Positions 25,500 through 35,012 of a DNA stretch of 47,521 bases are shown here, one piece after another. A program made the position numbers and the translations under genes. Position 1 is the first letter of the stretch. Each line of letters opens with the position of its first letter. The notes beneath the pieces are model-generated. The model saw only the letters and a list, made by a program, of their open reading frames with translations. It did not search any database and was not told where the DNA came from. Origin of the DNA: Lachnospiraceae bacterium (lineage in GTDB: Bacteria > Bacillota > Clostridia > Lachnospirales > Lachnospiraceae); the NCBI GenBank assembly GCA_024694055.1, contig JAILKC010000109.1, positions 1-47,521 on the forward strand, read 5' to 3'.

Positions 25500-26813
25500 A
25501 TGTTTGATCTTAAGAGTAATAAGGGCGTAGTCGTAGGCTACGATCTGTCAGATGAATATGCGCAGATAAGCTACTGCAGGGCTAACGGTGCTGATATGGG
25601 CACGGTGAGCACAGTTCCGGATAAGGAGCAGTATGCCATTCCAATGTGCCTTTTTAAACGTAATGAGGTCAATCAGTGGTTTGCCGGAGCTGAAGCAGTA
25701 AGTTACAGTGAGATGGATGAAGGCGAACTTGTATGGGATTTGTGGAGCAGAGCCATTGAAGGTAAGCCTGTGACGGTTGCCGGAGAAGAGTTTGATCCGT
25801 TATCTCTTATAACTCTCTATGTCAAGCGCACCATGAATGTCTTGACCAGAACAGTCAACGGCGAAAATGTCATAGCTATCATGTTCACTGTTCCGAAGCT
25901 TACGAAGCGTGCGATAGAAGTGCTTCATACAGTTGCCTCCTCTTTGGAATATAAGGACATTGAAGTGAGTTATCTCGGAAGAGAGGAGAGCATATATCAT
26001 TATGTCATCAATCAGGAACGCGAATTATGGAAATATGACGTGATGATATACGAATGCAGGGATAATGAACTTGACTGTTACAGATTTTATGAGAATAAGA
26101 TCACGAAGCCGGTGGTGGCTTTTGTAGACAGATTCAGTATGTCTTTGCCTGCAGGTCCCGATGAGGAGAAGGATAAGAGCTTTTTATCCATAGTGCATGA
26201 TACGACATCGGGACGTGTGGTCACCTGCGGTTATCTTATCGGTGAGGGCTTCACGGGACGCTGGTGCGTGGAATCCTTAAAGGAACTTTGCAGAAACAGA
26301 AGGATATTCAGGGGCAATAACTTATACAGCAGGGGTGCATGTTATGCCATGTTAGACAGGCTGACAGGTAAAAAGCCCGAAGAAAAGGCTACGGTATTCC
26401 TGGGTGAAGATAAGCTTAAGTCCAATATAGGTATGGATGTCGTACGTGCCGGCAAGGAATCATATCTGGCGTTACTTAATGGCGGAGAGAACTGGTTTGA
26501 CTCGAAAAAAAGCGTTGACCTTATCATAGACAGAGGCAACAGTTTTACCGTAACCATCACGCCGCTTGACGGAAGGAATGTACGCAAGGTTGAGATCGTG
26601 CTTGACGGGCTTAAGGATCACGAGCCCAAGACCGTACGGATCAGAGTTGAAGCTTTGATGGAGTCTGAAGAAAGATTAAGGCTTAATGTGACGGATATGG
26701 GATTCGGTGATTTCTTCCCGGGAAGCGATCAGCTTTTTACGCAGATCATATCATTGTCTGAGGCTGATGAACCGGTATCGGATGATCCGGATACGGCAAA
26801 AAACGAATCATAG
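25500..26813 (+). CDS. Degenerate Hsp70/actin-fold protein (DUF5716-like)
   Basis: 437 residues. The motif order follows Hsp70: a phosphate-1-like strand VVVGYDLSDEY (9-19), FAGAEAV, IMFTVPKLTKRAIEVLHTVA (matching Hsp70 VITVPAYF...), EESIYHYV (EPTAAALAY position), MIYECRDNELD (phosphate-2 position), YLIGEGFTGRW (adenosine-loop position) and YSRGACYAML. The glycines that bind ATP (DLGTT, DLGGGT) are replaced, so it is probably a pseudo-ATPase. A beta-rich end (about 335-420) resembles the Hsp70 substrate-binding sandwich. I recall the family as DUF5716. The ATG at 25500 has AGGA nine bases upstream, 11 bases after the DUF5717 stop. Hsp70-fold assignment is my reading of motif order, not a search. 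Confidence 0.72.
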   Translation: MFDLKSNKGVVVGYDLSDEYAQISYCRANGADMGTVSTVPDKEQYAIPMCLFKRNEVNQWFAGAEAVSYSEMDEGELVWDLWSRAIEGKPVTVAGEEFDPLSLITLYVKRTMNVLTRTVNGENVIAIMFTVPKLTKRAIEVLHTVASSLEYKDIEVSYLGREESIYHYVINQERELWKYDVMIYECRDNELDCYRFYENKITKPVVAFVDRFSMSLPAGPDEEKDKSFLSIVHDTTSGRVVTCGYLIGEGFTGRWCVESLKELCRNRRIFRGNNLYSRGACYAMLDRLTGKKPEEKATVFLGEDKLKSNIGMDVVRAGKESYLALLNGGENWFDSKKSVDLIIDRGNSFTVTITPLDGRNVRKVEIVLDGLKDHEPKTVRIRVEALMESEERLRLNVTDMGFGDFFPGSDQLFTQIISLSEADEPVSDDPDTAKNES

Positions 26814-26825
26814 GAGAAGATGCAG

Positions 26826-27665
26826 ATGAGCAATGTATTGCTGTGTCAGGGCAGATATGCCACAACTCCATACTATGTCAGAGAAGACTGCAAGAGCATC
26901 TATTGTATAGAAGAACTGTGTTATTATCTCTATCACAATGCATTTTTGCTTGATGACGGCTTTGCCGCCAAGGAACTGGCGGTCTGGATAGATGAAGAAC
27001 TTGGACTTACACCTCTTGCATCCGAGGTGAGTGCTGTATGCGGCAAGACCAATGCTCTTACAAAACTTATCGAAGTTTTGGCTTTGCGTGTGGGCTATTA
27101 TACGGAAGATGAGTGGAGAGAACTGTTAAAAGAGGTGGGAGCCGGCAATGATCTAAGTGCCGAAGAGAGACGCAAATGCAGGGCGGATGGATTTTTGAAC
27201 GCCGGAAGATATGCGCTGGCGATCAATGAGTATGAGATCATATTGCGTCAGGCCAAAGTCACCGAGACCGGACTTCGTGCCAAGGTATATCACAATCTGG
27301 GTGTGTGCGCCGCAAGATTATTTATGTTTAAACAGGCTGCCTCGTATTTTGAGAGAGCCTATGATACATATGCCAATACCGAGAGCTACGTACAGATGCT
27401 TACGGCCATGAAGATGTATATGAGTGCCGAAGAGTATCTCGGATATCTCTCCGAACATAAAGAATCTTACGAAGATTCGCTTGAGGTAGAGGCGAGATTT
27501 GACAGATGTGCCGAGGACTATAAGATTCAGTCTTCAGCGCTGTATATGCAGGAACTTGGCGAGAAACAGGGTAAGACCTATTATGACGGTATTGATGCAT
27601 TGACCGAAGAAGTCAAGGAAAGATACAGAGAGAGCGTCATGAGGGGCGGGACCGGAGGTTATTGA
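26826..27665 (+). CDS. TPR-containing protein of the Hsp70-like operon
   Basis: 279 residues, soluble. The N-terminal half is a Tyr/Leu-rich helical domain (ALCQGRYATTPYYV-like start, here VLLCQGRYATTPYYV, then IYCIEELCYYLYHNAFLLDD). The centre (about 115-190) holds two or three TPR-like pairs: ADGFLNAGRYALAINEYEIIL, AKVYHNLGVCAARLFMFKQAASYFERAY. The C-terminus is charged and helical. The ATG at 26826 is preferred to the ATG at 26820 because AGGAGA (26812-26817) is then properly spaced. Its stop overlaps the next start (TGATG). TPR domains commonly dock chaperones or assemble complexes, which fits its neighbour, but its partner is unknown. Confidence 0.78.
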   Translation: MSNVLLCQGRYATTPYYVREDCKSIYCIEELCYYLYHNAFLLDDGFAAKELAVWIDEELGLTPLASEVSAVCGKTNALTKLIEVLALRVGYYTEDEWRELLKEVGAGNDLSAEERRKCRADGFLNAGRYALAINEYEIILRQAKVTETGLRAKVYHNLGVCAARLFMFKQAASYFERAYDTYANTESYVQMLTAMKMYMSAEEYLGYLSEHKESYEDSLEVEARFDRCAEDYKIQSSALYMQELGEKQGKTYYDGIDALTEEVKERYRESVMRGGTGGY

Positions 27666-28879
27666 TGGGATTTGCCGGTAGATTTCTGTCCAAACTGTTC
27701 AAGGGTCAGGAAGAGGACTTCTTGGGACTTGATCTGGATGAAGGACTGGAAGAAGAATTTGAATGGGACTGGGATCATATCGTGGAAGAGCGTCAGCTTT
27801 TCAAGATGAGCGATGATGTCCAGCGGGAAAAATACATACGAAGTCTTGTGGAACAGGTACGTGATGCCGAGAACGAGCTTAATAAGCTTTCGGCTGAATA
27901 CAATGCCGTTACGGCCATGCTTAAGGATATGGATGAGATCGATTCTCTGCCTGTTACCGAGAAGGTGACCCTTTCGGATGCTGCGCGCAATATTCTTTAT
28001 TATGAGGAAGAGGCCAAAAACTACGAGATGAAGAGGAGTGCGATCACGGAGGCTCAGTTTAAGAGCATGGAGCGCTTCGAAGATAATATGCCCGGAGCTT
28101 ATGAAGATATGGCGGAGGCTGAGAAAAAGCAGGAATATATCCGCGGTGATCTGCGCAAGCTGGAAGGTGAAAAACACGCGTTTTTATACCGGCAGGATGA
28201 ACTTAAGCATGAGATAGTCAACTTAAAAGGAATGACGATCATATGTGTGTTTGCCACCATTCTTTGCATCATCATGCTCTTCATACTCCAGTTTGGCTTT
28301 GAGATGGATACTAAGGCGGGTTATATCATCACGGTCCTGGTGGCTGCTTTTGCGATCACCATGATGTATATCAAATTCACCGACGCCACCAAGGATCTTA
28401 AACGCGTGGAAAAGGGCATCAACAGACTGATACTTTTACAGAATACCGTAAAGATCCGTTACGTTAACAATACCAATCTTCTTGATTATCTTTATACCAA
28501 ATACAATATAGGCAGTGCGAAGGAACTTAAGAACATCTGGGAACTGTATCAGATTGAGCGTGAGGAGAGGGAAAGAGCCGTTCAAAACGAGAGAGACCTG
28601 ACCTATCACCAGGCCGAACTTTTGAGAAAACTCCGAAAATATCAGCTTAACGACGTGTATGCGTGGCTGCACAATCCAAGAGCCATTATAGAACATAATG
28701 AGATGGTGGAACTCAGACATGCACATATTCTTCAGAGGCAGAAGTTACGTGCACGTATGGATTATAACAAACGTCTGGCCAAAGAGGGACAGAGAGAACT
28801 TAAGGAATTCGTATCCCAGTATCCCGAATATTCCAAAGAGGCCCTCGATATGGTCGAGAGATATTCGACCGTTTTATGA
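27665..28879 (+). CDS. Two-TM coiled-coil membrane protein
   Basis: 404 residues. A very acidic N-terminal segment (about 15-40, Glu/Asp/Trp-rich) is followed by long heptad-like helices (about 45-185), two adjacent TM helices (about 189-209 and 218-238) separated by a short loop, then another long charged helical region to the end. Both helical arms should lie on the same side, probably the cytoplasm, giving a hairpin-anchored coiled-coil. GGAGGT is 4-9 bases upstream of the ATG, which overlaps the TPR gene stop by one base. I do not recognise a named family. It is the last gene of the operon and probably anchors the complex at the membrane (inference). Confidence 0.78.
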   Translation: MGFAGRFLSKLFKGQEEDFLGLDLDEGLEEEFEWDWDHIVEERQLFKMSDDVQREKYIRSLVEQVRDAENELNKLSAEYNAVTAMLKDMDEIDSLPVTEKVTLSDAARNILYYEEEAKNYEMKRSAITEAQFKSMERFEDNMPGAYEDMAEAEKKQEYIRGDLRKLEGEKHAFLYRQDELKHEIVNLKGMTIICVFATILCIIMLFILQFGFEMDTKAGYIITVLVAAFAITMMYIKFTDATKDLKRVEKGINRLILLQNTVKIRYVNNTNLLDYLYTKYNIGSAKELKNIWELYQIEREERERAVQNERDLTYHQAELLRKLRKYQLNDVYAWLHNPRAIIEHNEMVELRHAHILQRQKLRARMDYNKRLAKEGQRELKEFVSQYPEYSKEALDMVERYSTVL

Positions 28880-28929
28880 CCGTTATTTTAACGATTTAAT
28901 AATTTACCATGTTAAATTGGCGATATTCA

Positions 28930-28958
28930 TTGACATTATTGCCGTAGTCGGGTACTAT
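28930..28958 (+). promoter_or_regulatory. Promoter of purB
   Basis: A perfect -35 TTGACA (28930-28935), a 17-base spacer and TACTAT (28953-28958). No operator palindrome is visible nearby. Confidence 0.7.
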
Positions 28959-29000
28959 ATCCAAGGCGAATTATCAAGATGACTTATCATGGAGGATACG

Positions 29001-30434
29001 ATGAGTACAGATTGTTACAGCTCTCCGCTGTCGGAGAGATATGCGAGTAAGGAGATGCAGTACATCTTCTCGCAGGATAAGAAATTCAGAACATGGAGAA
29101 GGCTATGGATAGCTCTTGCCGAGACAGAGAAGGAGCTTGGGCTTGACATTACCGATGAACAGATAGAAGAGCTTAAGGCTCATGCGGATGATATCAACTA
29201 TGACGTTGCCCGCGCAAGAGAGAAGGAAGTCAGACATGACGTTATGAGCCATGTCTATGCATACGGTGTTCAGTGCCCAAAGGCCAAGGGTATCATTCAT
29301 CTCGGTGCTACGAGCTGTTATGTGGGTGACAATACCGATATCATCATCATGACGGAAGCTCTTAAGCTTGTGCGCAAGAAACTTATCAATGTCATGAATG
29401 AACTTGCGAAGTTTGCCGATGAGTACAAGGAACAGCCTACTTTGGCGTTCACTCATTTTCAGCCTGCGCAGCCTACTACTGTGGGTAAAAGAGCAAGCCT
29501 CTGGCTGCAGGAGTTTTACCTCGACTTTGAAGATCTCGAGTACGTACTGTCTACGATGAAGCTCCTTGGAAGCAAGGGTACCACGGGTACACAGGCTTCG
29601 TTCAAAGAACTCTTCAACGGAGACGATGAGACTATAGATAAGATTGATCCGATGATCGCAAAGAAGATGGGCTTTGAAGCCTGCGTTCCGGTATCGGGTC
29701 AGACATATTCGCGTAAGATGGATACGAGGGTGCTCAATGTCCTTGCAGGTATCGCGGCCAGCGCTACCAAGATGAGCAATGACATAAGACTCCTTCAGCA
29801 TCTTAAGGAAGTGGAAGAGCCTTTTGAGAAGAACCAGATAGGATCTTCTGCCATGGCTTACAAGCGTAATCCCATGAGAAGCGAGAGAATCGCCTCTCTT
29901 TCAAGATATGTGATATGTGACGCGCTTAATCCGGCCATTACATCGGCTACACAGTGGTTTGAGAGGACACTTGATGACTCTGCCAATAAGAGGCTGTCTG
30001 TTCCGGAAGGATTTCTTGCGATAGACGGTATACTTGATCTGTGTATCAACGTTGTGGACGGACTTGTCGTATATCCCAAGGTTATCGAGAAACATATGAT
30101 GGCTGAGCTTCCTTTTATGGCTACAGAGAATATCATGATGGATGCGGTAAAGGCCGGCGGAGACAGACAGGAACTTCATGAAAAGATAAGACAGCTTTCC
30201 ATGGAAGCAGGTAAGGCCGTCAAGGAAGAGGGCAAGGACAATAACCTTCTTGAACTTATCGCTGCAGATGAAGCATTTGGCTTAAGCCTTGATGAACTTA
30301 AGGCTTCAATGGATCCGGCCAAATATGTTGGAAGGAGCGCAAGGCAGGTAGAGGCTTTCTTAAAAGATGTGATCAGGCCTGTTTTGGATGCAAACAGAGA
30401 ATCTCTCGGAGTAAAGGCCGAGATCAATGTATAA
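29001..30434 (+). CDS. purB: Adenylosuccinate lyase
   Basis: 477 residues, the longer form common in Clostridia. It removes fumarate from SAICAR and from adenylosuccinate. Fumarase-superfamily regions are seen: IHLGATSCYVGDNTD, FTHFQPAQPTTVGKR with the catalytic His, and the flexible signature loop GSSAMAYKRNPMRSE. The ATG at 29001 is chosen over 28989 because GGAGG (28991-28995) is then 5 bases upstream. It is followed after 47 bases by purA, making a two-gene unit for the AMP branch. Confidence 0.97.
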   Translation: MSTDCYSSPLSERYASKEMQYIFSQDKKFRTWRRLWIALAETEKELGLDITDEQIEELKAHADDINYDVARAREKEVRHDVMSHVYAYGVQCPKAKGIIHLGATSCYVGDNTDIIIMTEALKLVRKKLINVMNELAKFADEYKEQPTLAFTHFQPAQPTTVGKRASLWLQEFYLDFEDLEYVLSTMKLLGSKGTTGTQASFKELFNGDDETIDKIDPMIAKKMGFEACVPVSGQTYSRKMDTRVLNVLAGIAASATKMSNDIRLLQHLKEVEEPFEKNQIGSSAMAYKRNPMRSERIASLSRYVICDALNPAITSATQWFERTLDDSANKRLSVPEGFLAIDGILDLCINVVDGLVVYPKVIEKHMMAELPFMATENIMMDAVKAGGDRQELHEKIRQLSMEAGKAVKEEGKDNNLLELIAADEAFGLSLDELKASMDPAKYVGRSARQVEAFLKDVIRPVLDANRESLGVKAEINV

Positions 30435-30481
30435 CCCGTGTTATTGATTGGAACGTAATGGCGTTCAGGAATGGAGAAGAA

Positions 30482-31762
30482 ATGGTAAAAGCAGTTGTAG
30501 GAGCCAATTGGGGCGACGAAGGCAAAGGTAAGATTACTGACATGCTCGCAGCCAAAGCTGACATCGTGGTCAGATTCCAGGGCGGAGCCAATGCAGGCCA
30601 TACTATAGTGAACAATTACGGTAAGTTTGCATTACACACACTTCCGAGCGGAGTATTCTATGATCATACAACGAGTATCATAGGTAACGGCGTGGCTCTT
30701 AACATTCCGATACTTATGGGCGAGCTTAAGTCCATCACGGACAAGGGCGTTCCGATGCCCAAGATCCTTATATCTGACAGAGCTCAGATCGTTATGCCTT
30801 ATCATATTCTTTTGGATCAGTATGAAGAGGAGAGACTTGCAGGAAAGTCATTTGGTTCCACAAAGTCCGGTATCGCTCCTTTTTATTCTGATAAGTATGC
30901 CAAGATCGGTTTCCAGGTAAGTGAACTCTTTGATGAGGATATACTGAAGGAAAAGGTTGAGAGAGTTGCAGAGATCAAGAATGTCCTTTTCGAACATATG
31001 TATCACAAGGATAAGATCGATACTGCGAAGCTGCTTGATACCCTTCATGAATATCGTGATATGGTTAAGCCTTTCGTCTGCGATACTTCTCTTTATATAA
31101 GCAATGCTCTTAAAGAGGGTAAGACGGTTTTGCTTGAGGGCCAGCTCGGTACTTTAAAGGATCCTGATCATGGAATATATCCCATGGTTACATCATCATC
31201 GACACTTGCTGCTTTCGGCGCAATAGGTGCGGGTATCGCTCCTTATGAGATCAAACAGGTAGTGACGGTATGTAAGGCTTATTCTTCGGCAGTGGGCGCG
31301 GGAGCGTTTGTTTCGGAGATATTCGGTGATGAAGCTGACGAGCTGCGCCGACGTGGCGGAGACGGCGGAGAATACGGTGCCACTACGGGTCGTCCGAGAA
31401 GAATGGGATGGTTTGACTGCGTAGCCAGCAAGTACGGCTGCCGCATGCAGGGAACAACTGATGTTGCATTTACGGTACTTGATGTACTCGGATATCTTGA
31501 CGAGATCCCGGTATGTACAGGTTATGAGATAGATGGTGAAGTTACCACGGATTTCCCTGTGACCAGACTTTTGGAGAAGGCTAAGCCGGTAATAGAGAAG
31601 CTTCCCGGTTGGAAGTGCGATATTCGCGGTATTAAGACATATGAGGAACTTCCCAAAGAATGCCGCGCCTATGTGGAATTCATCGAGGAGAGGATTGGAT
31701 ATCCCATCACGATGATCTCTAACGGTCCGAGCAGGGATGATATCATATACAGAAAGAAATAA
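30482..31762 (+). CDS. purA: Adenylosuccinate synthetase
   Basis: 426 residues, normal length. It makes adenylosuccinate from IMP, aspartate and GTP. The P-loop-like GDEGKGKITDML and QGGANAGHTI are at the N-terminus. GQLGTLKDPDHGIYPMVTSSS and TTGRPRRMGWFD carry IMP- and aspartate-binding residues. The ATG at 30482 is chosen because GGAGA (30473-30477) lies 4 bases upstream and the protein then starts like other PurA proteins (MVKAVVGANWGDEG). Product of PurA is substrate of PurB, encoded just upstream. Confidence 0.97.
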   Translation: MVKAVVGANWGDEGKGKITDMLAAKADIVVRFQGGANAGHTIVNNYGKFALHTLPSGVFYDHTTSIIGNGVALNIPILMGELKSITDKGVPMPKILISDRAQIVMPYHILLDQYEEERLAGKSFGSTKSGIAPFYSDKYAKIGFQVSELFDEDILKEKVERVAEIKNVLFEHMYHKDKIDTAKLLDTLHEYRDMVKPFVCDTSLYISNALKEGKTVLLEGQLGTLKDPDHGIYPMVTSSSTLAAFGAIGAGIAPYEIKQVVTVCKAYSSAVGAGAFVSEIFGDEADELRRRGGDGGEYGATTGRPRRMGWFDCVASKYGCRMQGTTDVAFTVLDVLGYLDEIPVCTGYEIDGEVTTDFPVTRLLEKAKPVIEKLPGWKCDIRGIKTYEELPKECRAYVEFIEERIGYPITMISNGPSRDDIIYRKK

Positions 31763-31801
31763 TCAGGTACTTTAGTACGACTGGAAGTTTTTCTGATTAT
31801 G

Positions 31802-31810
31802 TGTTAGAAT
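31802..31810 (+). promoter_or_regulatory. Extended -10 promoter of the GGDEF/EAL gene
   Basis: TG-T-TAGAAT forms an extended -10 box; no good -35 is present. The expected start is about 31817, so the leader (about 90 bases) begins just before the paired stems at 31821-31875. Confidence 0.5.
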
Positions 31811-31820
31811 ACACAAGATT

Positions 31821-31875
31821 GGGCTTAGCACGCTTCGTGCTCGAGCCCGAAACGTTCGAAGCTTCGGCTTCGGGC
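31821..31875 (+). promoter_or_regulatory. Leader with mutually exclusive stem-loops
   Basis: Stem A: GGGCT-T-AGCACG pairs with CGTGCT-CG-AGCCC (31821-31848). Stem B: GCCCGAA (31845-31851) pairs with TTCGGGC (31869-31875), or GAAGC pairs with GCTTC around TTCG. GCCC at 31845-31848 is shared by A and B, so both cannot form together. No match to c-di-GMP riboswitch cores was recognised. Confidence 0.5.
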
Positions 31876-31906
31876 AGGTAAGATTATAACTGTGGATGGG
31901 GAAAAA

Positions 31907-34900
31907 ATGGTTTTGGGATTCGGGAATAACTCCCATAACTTAGAAGAGAGCGATGCCGTACTTAAGGCTAAGGTTAGAGTTGCGTTCATTTGTTATTGTT
32001 TGTGCGCAGTGATTCTTTCCGTAGCCGGTTTTGTGGTTCGCCCGTTTATTCGTGAATCGGTCAATTTATTCTGGTTTATTCTTTATTTTCTGTTACTTTG
32101 GCTTCCGATTTTAAAATTCCTGTGGATGATCAGGTATATGGAGAAGGAGAAGTTACGCAGGCAGAGAGAAGTCGAGACTGAGCGTAACAGACTTAAGTCG
32201 CTTGTGTCTGTCGGTATTACCCGTATATTTGAATATGATATGGCAAGAGACTGTTTCATGACCGCCAAGGGCGTGGACGGCAATTATACCGACGAGAGGT
32301 ATATAGACAATTTCAGGGAATCTGTCAAACAGCTTCGCTATGTGCTTTATGCTGATTGGGGAAGATTCGATGACTTCCTGGCAGACTGTGACAGCGGTAA
32401 GGAACATATTGAGAGACAGTTAAGATTAAGAGATCGTAATGCGGATTACAAGTGGTTCTCGGTAAGAGGCCGCAGAATAGAGGACGGCACCAACGGGCTC
32501 GGCAAGATCATCGGAGTGCTTGAGAATATCGATGAAGTCAAGCGTATGGAGATCAGGCAGGCTGATGAGAATAAGCGTGACCCGCTGACCAAGTTGTACC
32601 GCATGGATTATGCCAAGGAGCTTATCAGTGAGTTCCTGCATACACAGTCGGAGAGTGACACTCCGGAATTTGCCGGACTGCTCACGCTTAATATCGACAA
32701 CATGGGTATACTTAACGAGCGCATGGGTAAGGCGTTCGGCGATGAGATATTAAGGAATATAGCAACCGATCTTGACGATATATTCTATCCTACGGATGTA
32801 CTCGGAAGAGTGGGTGGGGATGAGTTTGTCATCCTTATGAAGAATATTGCGGATGTCAGGGATATAGACAAGAAGATCAGAGAGATACAGAGAGTCATCA
32901 GCCGTACTTATGTCGGAGAGAATGTCAGCTTCGGAAGTACGGTGGGTATAGGAGCTTCTGTTTATCCTACGGACGGTGAGGATTTTGACACTCTGTTTGA
33001 TAAGTCTGAAAAGGCACTTTTCCATGCCAAGAATGCAGGCAAGAACTGCTATGGATTCTATCTTGCAGCCAAAGAAGAGATCTACAATCAATATCCAATT
33101 GAAGAGAGACGAGCACGTATCATCATGGCCGACAAGGAATTCGGTGAGAGCGTGGGCAATTCGGATTCTCTTATTGAACTTGCTTTCAAGCTTATAGACG
33201 AGTCCAAGGATACGGACAGTGCGATCAACCTTCTGATCCGTAGAGTTGCCAGACAGATGGGTCTTGGCGGCATCAGGATCAAAGCCCGTGTGGGCAAGGA
33301 GTTCCGTACAGTCAATATGTATCAGTGCAGTACGGTTCCCGATGTTGAATTCGATGATTCCGATATGGTATACAGTTTCGAGCAGTGGAAGGATATGCTC
33401 GAAGAATATCGCGCGCATAACAATCTTATCGTATGTGACAGTGTGATGGATATAGAGAACAATGTCATGCGCAAACTCATGCTGGCTGTCGGCGCCAAGG
33501 CCTGTGTCGGCTGTGCTTTTGCCGATAAGGGCGAATTTGCGGGCAGTATAGATTTTGTTGTTTTTGACGGACCCAGAGCATGGTCTGCGGAAGATCTTAC
33601 CACTGTAAGAGCCGTTACGAATGTTGTATCTTCTTATCTGCTTAAGATGAAGGCTTATGAGGATGCTTCCGATACGGTTGAGAGACTTACCGGATATGAC
33701 AGTGTGACAGGCCTTATGACATACGAAAGATTCCTTACCATGGTGGGCGAGTATATAGAGAGCGCTCCTCACGGGCAGTACGGAATGGTATATATGGACT
33801 TCAGTAACTTTAAGTATGTCAATGAGACATACGGATATGAAGTCGGTGACAAGATACTTAAGGAACTTGTAAATGAGGCCGCAAGCTACGGCGAGTATTA
33901 TATCTACGGAAGCAGAGTCTTCTCAGACAATATGGTCATGCTCTTCAGATTCCTTAACCGTACCGATGACGAGATCGTGAGCATATTTGAAAAAGCGAGC
34001 AAGGCTTTTACAGACAGGATGCAGAAGGAATATATAGACAGCAAGCTTATCCTGGACATAGGTGTATGTACCTTTGAGATATGCGGTCGTCCCGTTCCGA
34101 TGAAGAACATCATATCCAATGCCAATATGGCACGTAAGAAGGCCAAGCTTCCGGACAGCCCCAGATGCATAGTATACAATGAGTCCATGGGTGCTGAGAT
34201 GAAGGCGGAAGTGACCTATGCCAATGACATGGAGAATGCGTTCAGGAATCACGAATTCGTGGTATATCTGCAACCCAAGGTCGATCTTGCGAGCAATAAT
34301 ATAGAGGGCGCAGAGGCACTGATCAGATGGAAGAAACAGGACGGAACTCTTATATTCCCGAATGATTTCATACCGGTATTTGAGAAGAACAAGAGCATTA
34401 CATTACTTGATTATTTCGTATATGATGAGGTATGCAAATACTTAAGAAGGCGCATGAACGAGGGCAAGCGCATAGTGAGGGTATCTGTCAATGTATCGAG
34501 AGTACACCTCTTTACCATCAATGAACTGGTAAGCTATGTGAAGTCACTTCTTACCAAGTACGAGATCCCGCCTGAATATCTTGAGTTTGAACTGACAGAG
34601 ACTGTATATACAGACAAGGTGGATGATACGGTACTGTTAATGGACAAGTTAAGAGATCTTGGCGTCAAGGTATCCATGGATGACTTTGGATCGGGATATT
34701 CATCACTTAATGTTCTTACCAAGCTTCCTCTGGATGTGCTTAAGCTTGACAAGGACTTCCTTGATGACTTTGAGAACGATCCGGATGAGAAGATCATCAT
34801 CCCGAGTGTCATAGACATGGCAAAGAAGCTTAATCTTGCAGTTGTATGCGAAGGAGTAGAGACCAAAGAACAGGTAAGCTTTTTACGCGAGGTGGGTTGC

Positions 34901-34975
34901 GATTTTGCACAGGGATACTTCTATTCAAAGCCCATTACGCAGGAGCAGTTCGATGAACTTCTGGAGGTAGTATAG
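31907..34975 (+). CDS. Membrane cyclic-di-GMP enzyme PAS-GGDEF-GAF-GGDEF*-EAL
   Basis: 1022 residues. Two TM helices (about 20-70) are followed by a PAS-like domain (about 90-215), a first GGDEF domain with intact VGGDEFV (about 303), a GAF-like domain (about 395-565), a second GGDEF domain whose motif is degenerate (GSRVFSD at about 667), and a full EAL domain (about 755-1022). The EAL domain keeps EALIRW, NVS, ELTET, MDDFGSGYSSL, LKLDKDF, CEGVET and QGYFYSKP, so phosphodiesterase activity is expected. The first GGDEF could be a cyclase. The ATG at 31907 has GGGGA four bases upstream; a GTG at 31892 is the alternative. It stands alone, with a structured leader. Confidence 0.9.
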   Translation: MVLGFGNNSHNLEESDAVLKAKVRVAFICYCLCAVILSVAGFVVRPFIRESVNLFWFILYFLLLWLPILKFLWMIRYMEKEKLRRQREVETERNRLKSLVSVGITRIFEYDMARDCFMTAKGVDGNYTDERYIDNFRESVKQLRYVLYADWGRFDDFLADCDSGKEHIERQLRLRDRNADYKWFSVRGRRIEDGTNGLGKIIGVLENIDEVKRMEIRQADENKRDPLTKLYRMDYAKELISEFLHTQSESDTPEFAGLLTLNIDNMGILNERMGKAFGDEILRNIATDLDDIFYPTDVLGRVGGDEFVILMKNIADVRDIDKKIREIQRVISRTYVGENVSFGSTVGIGASVYPTDGEDFDTLFDKSEKALFHAKNAGKNCYGFYLAAKEEIYNQYPIEERRARIIMADKEFGESVGNSDSLIELAFKLIDESKDTDSAINLLIRRVARQMGLGGIRIKARVGKEFRTVNMYQCSTVPDVEFDDSDMVYSFEQWKDMLEEYRAHNNLIVCDSVMDIENNVMRKLMLAVGAKACVGCAFADKGEFAGSIDFVVFDGPRAWSAEDLTTVRAVTNVVSSYLLKMKAYEDASDTVERLTGYDSVTGLMTYERFLTMVGEYIESAPHGQYGMVYMDFSNFKYVNETYGYEVGDKILKELVNEAASYGEYYIYGSRVFSDNMVMLFRFLNRTDDEIVSIFEKASKAFTDRMQKEYIDSKLILDIGVCTFEICGRPVPMKNIISNANMARKKAKLPDSPRCIVYNESMGAEMKAEVTYANDMENAFRNHEFVVYLQPKVDLASNNIEGAEALIRWKKQDGTLIFPNDFIPVFEKNKSITLLDYFVYDEVCKYLRRRMNEGKRIVRVSVNVSRVHLFTINELVSYVKSLLTKYEIPPEYLEFELTETVYTDKVDDTVLLMDKLRDLGVKVSMDDFGSGYSSLNVLTKLPLDVLKLDKDFLDDFENDPDEKIIIPSVIDMAKKLNLAVVCEGVETKEQVSFLREVGCDFAQGYFYSKPITQEQFDELLEVV

Positions 34976-35012
34976 AGCCTTCGGTATAATACGGACATAT
35001 AAGGACAGGTAG

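Noticed and set aside
31817-31906. Cyclic-di-GMP riboswitch ahead of the GGDEF/EAL gene
   Set aside because: The leader has alternative stems but I could not match the conserved core or receptor parts of class I or II c-di-GMP riboswitches.
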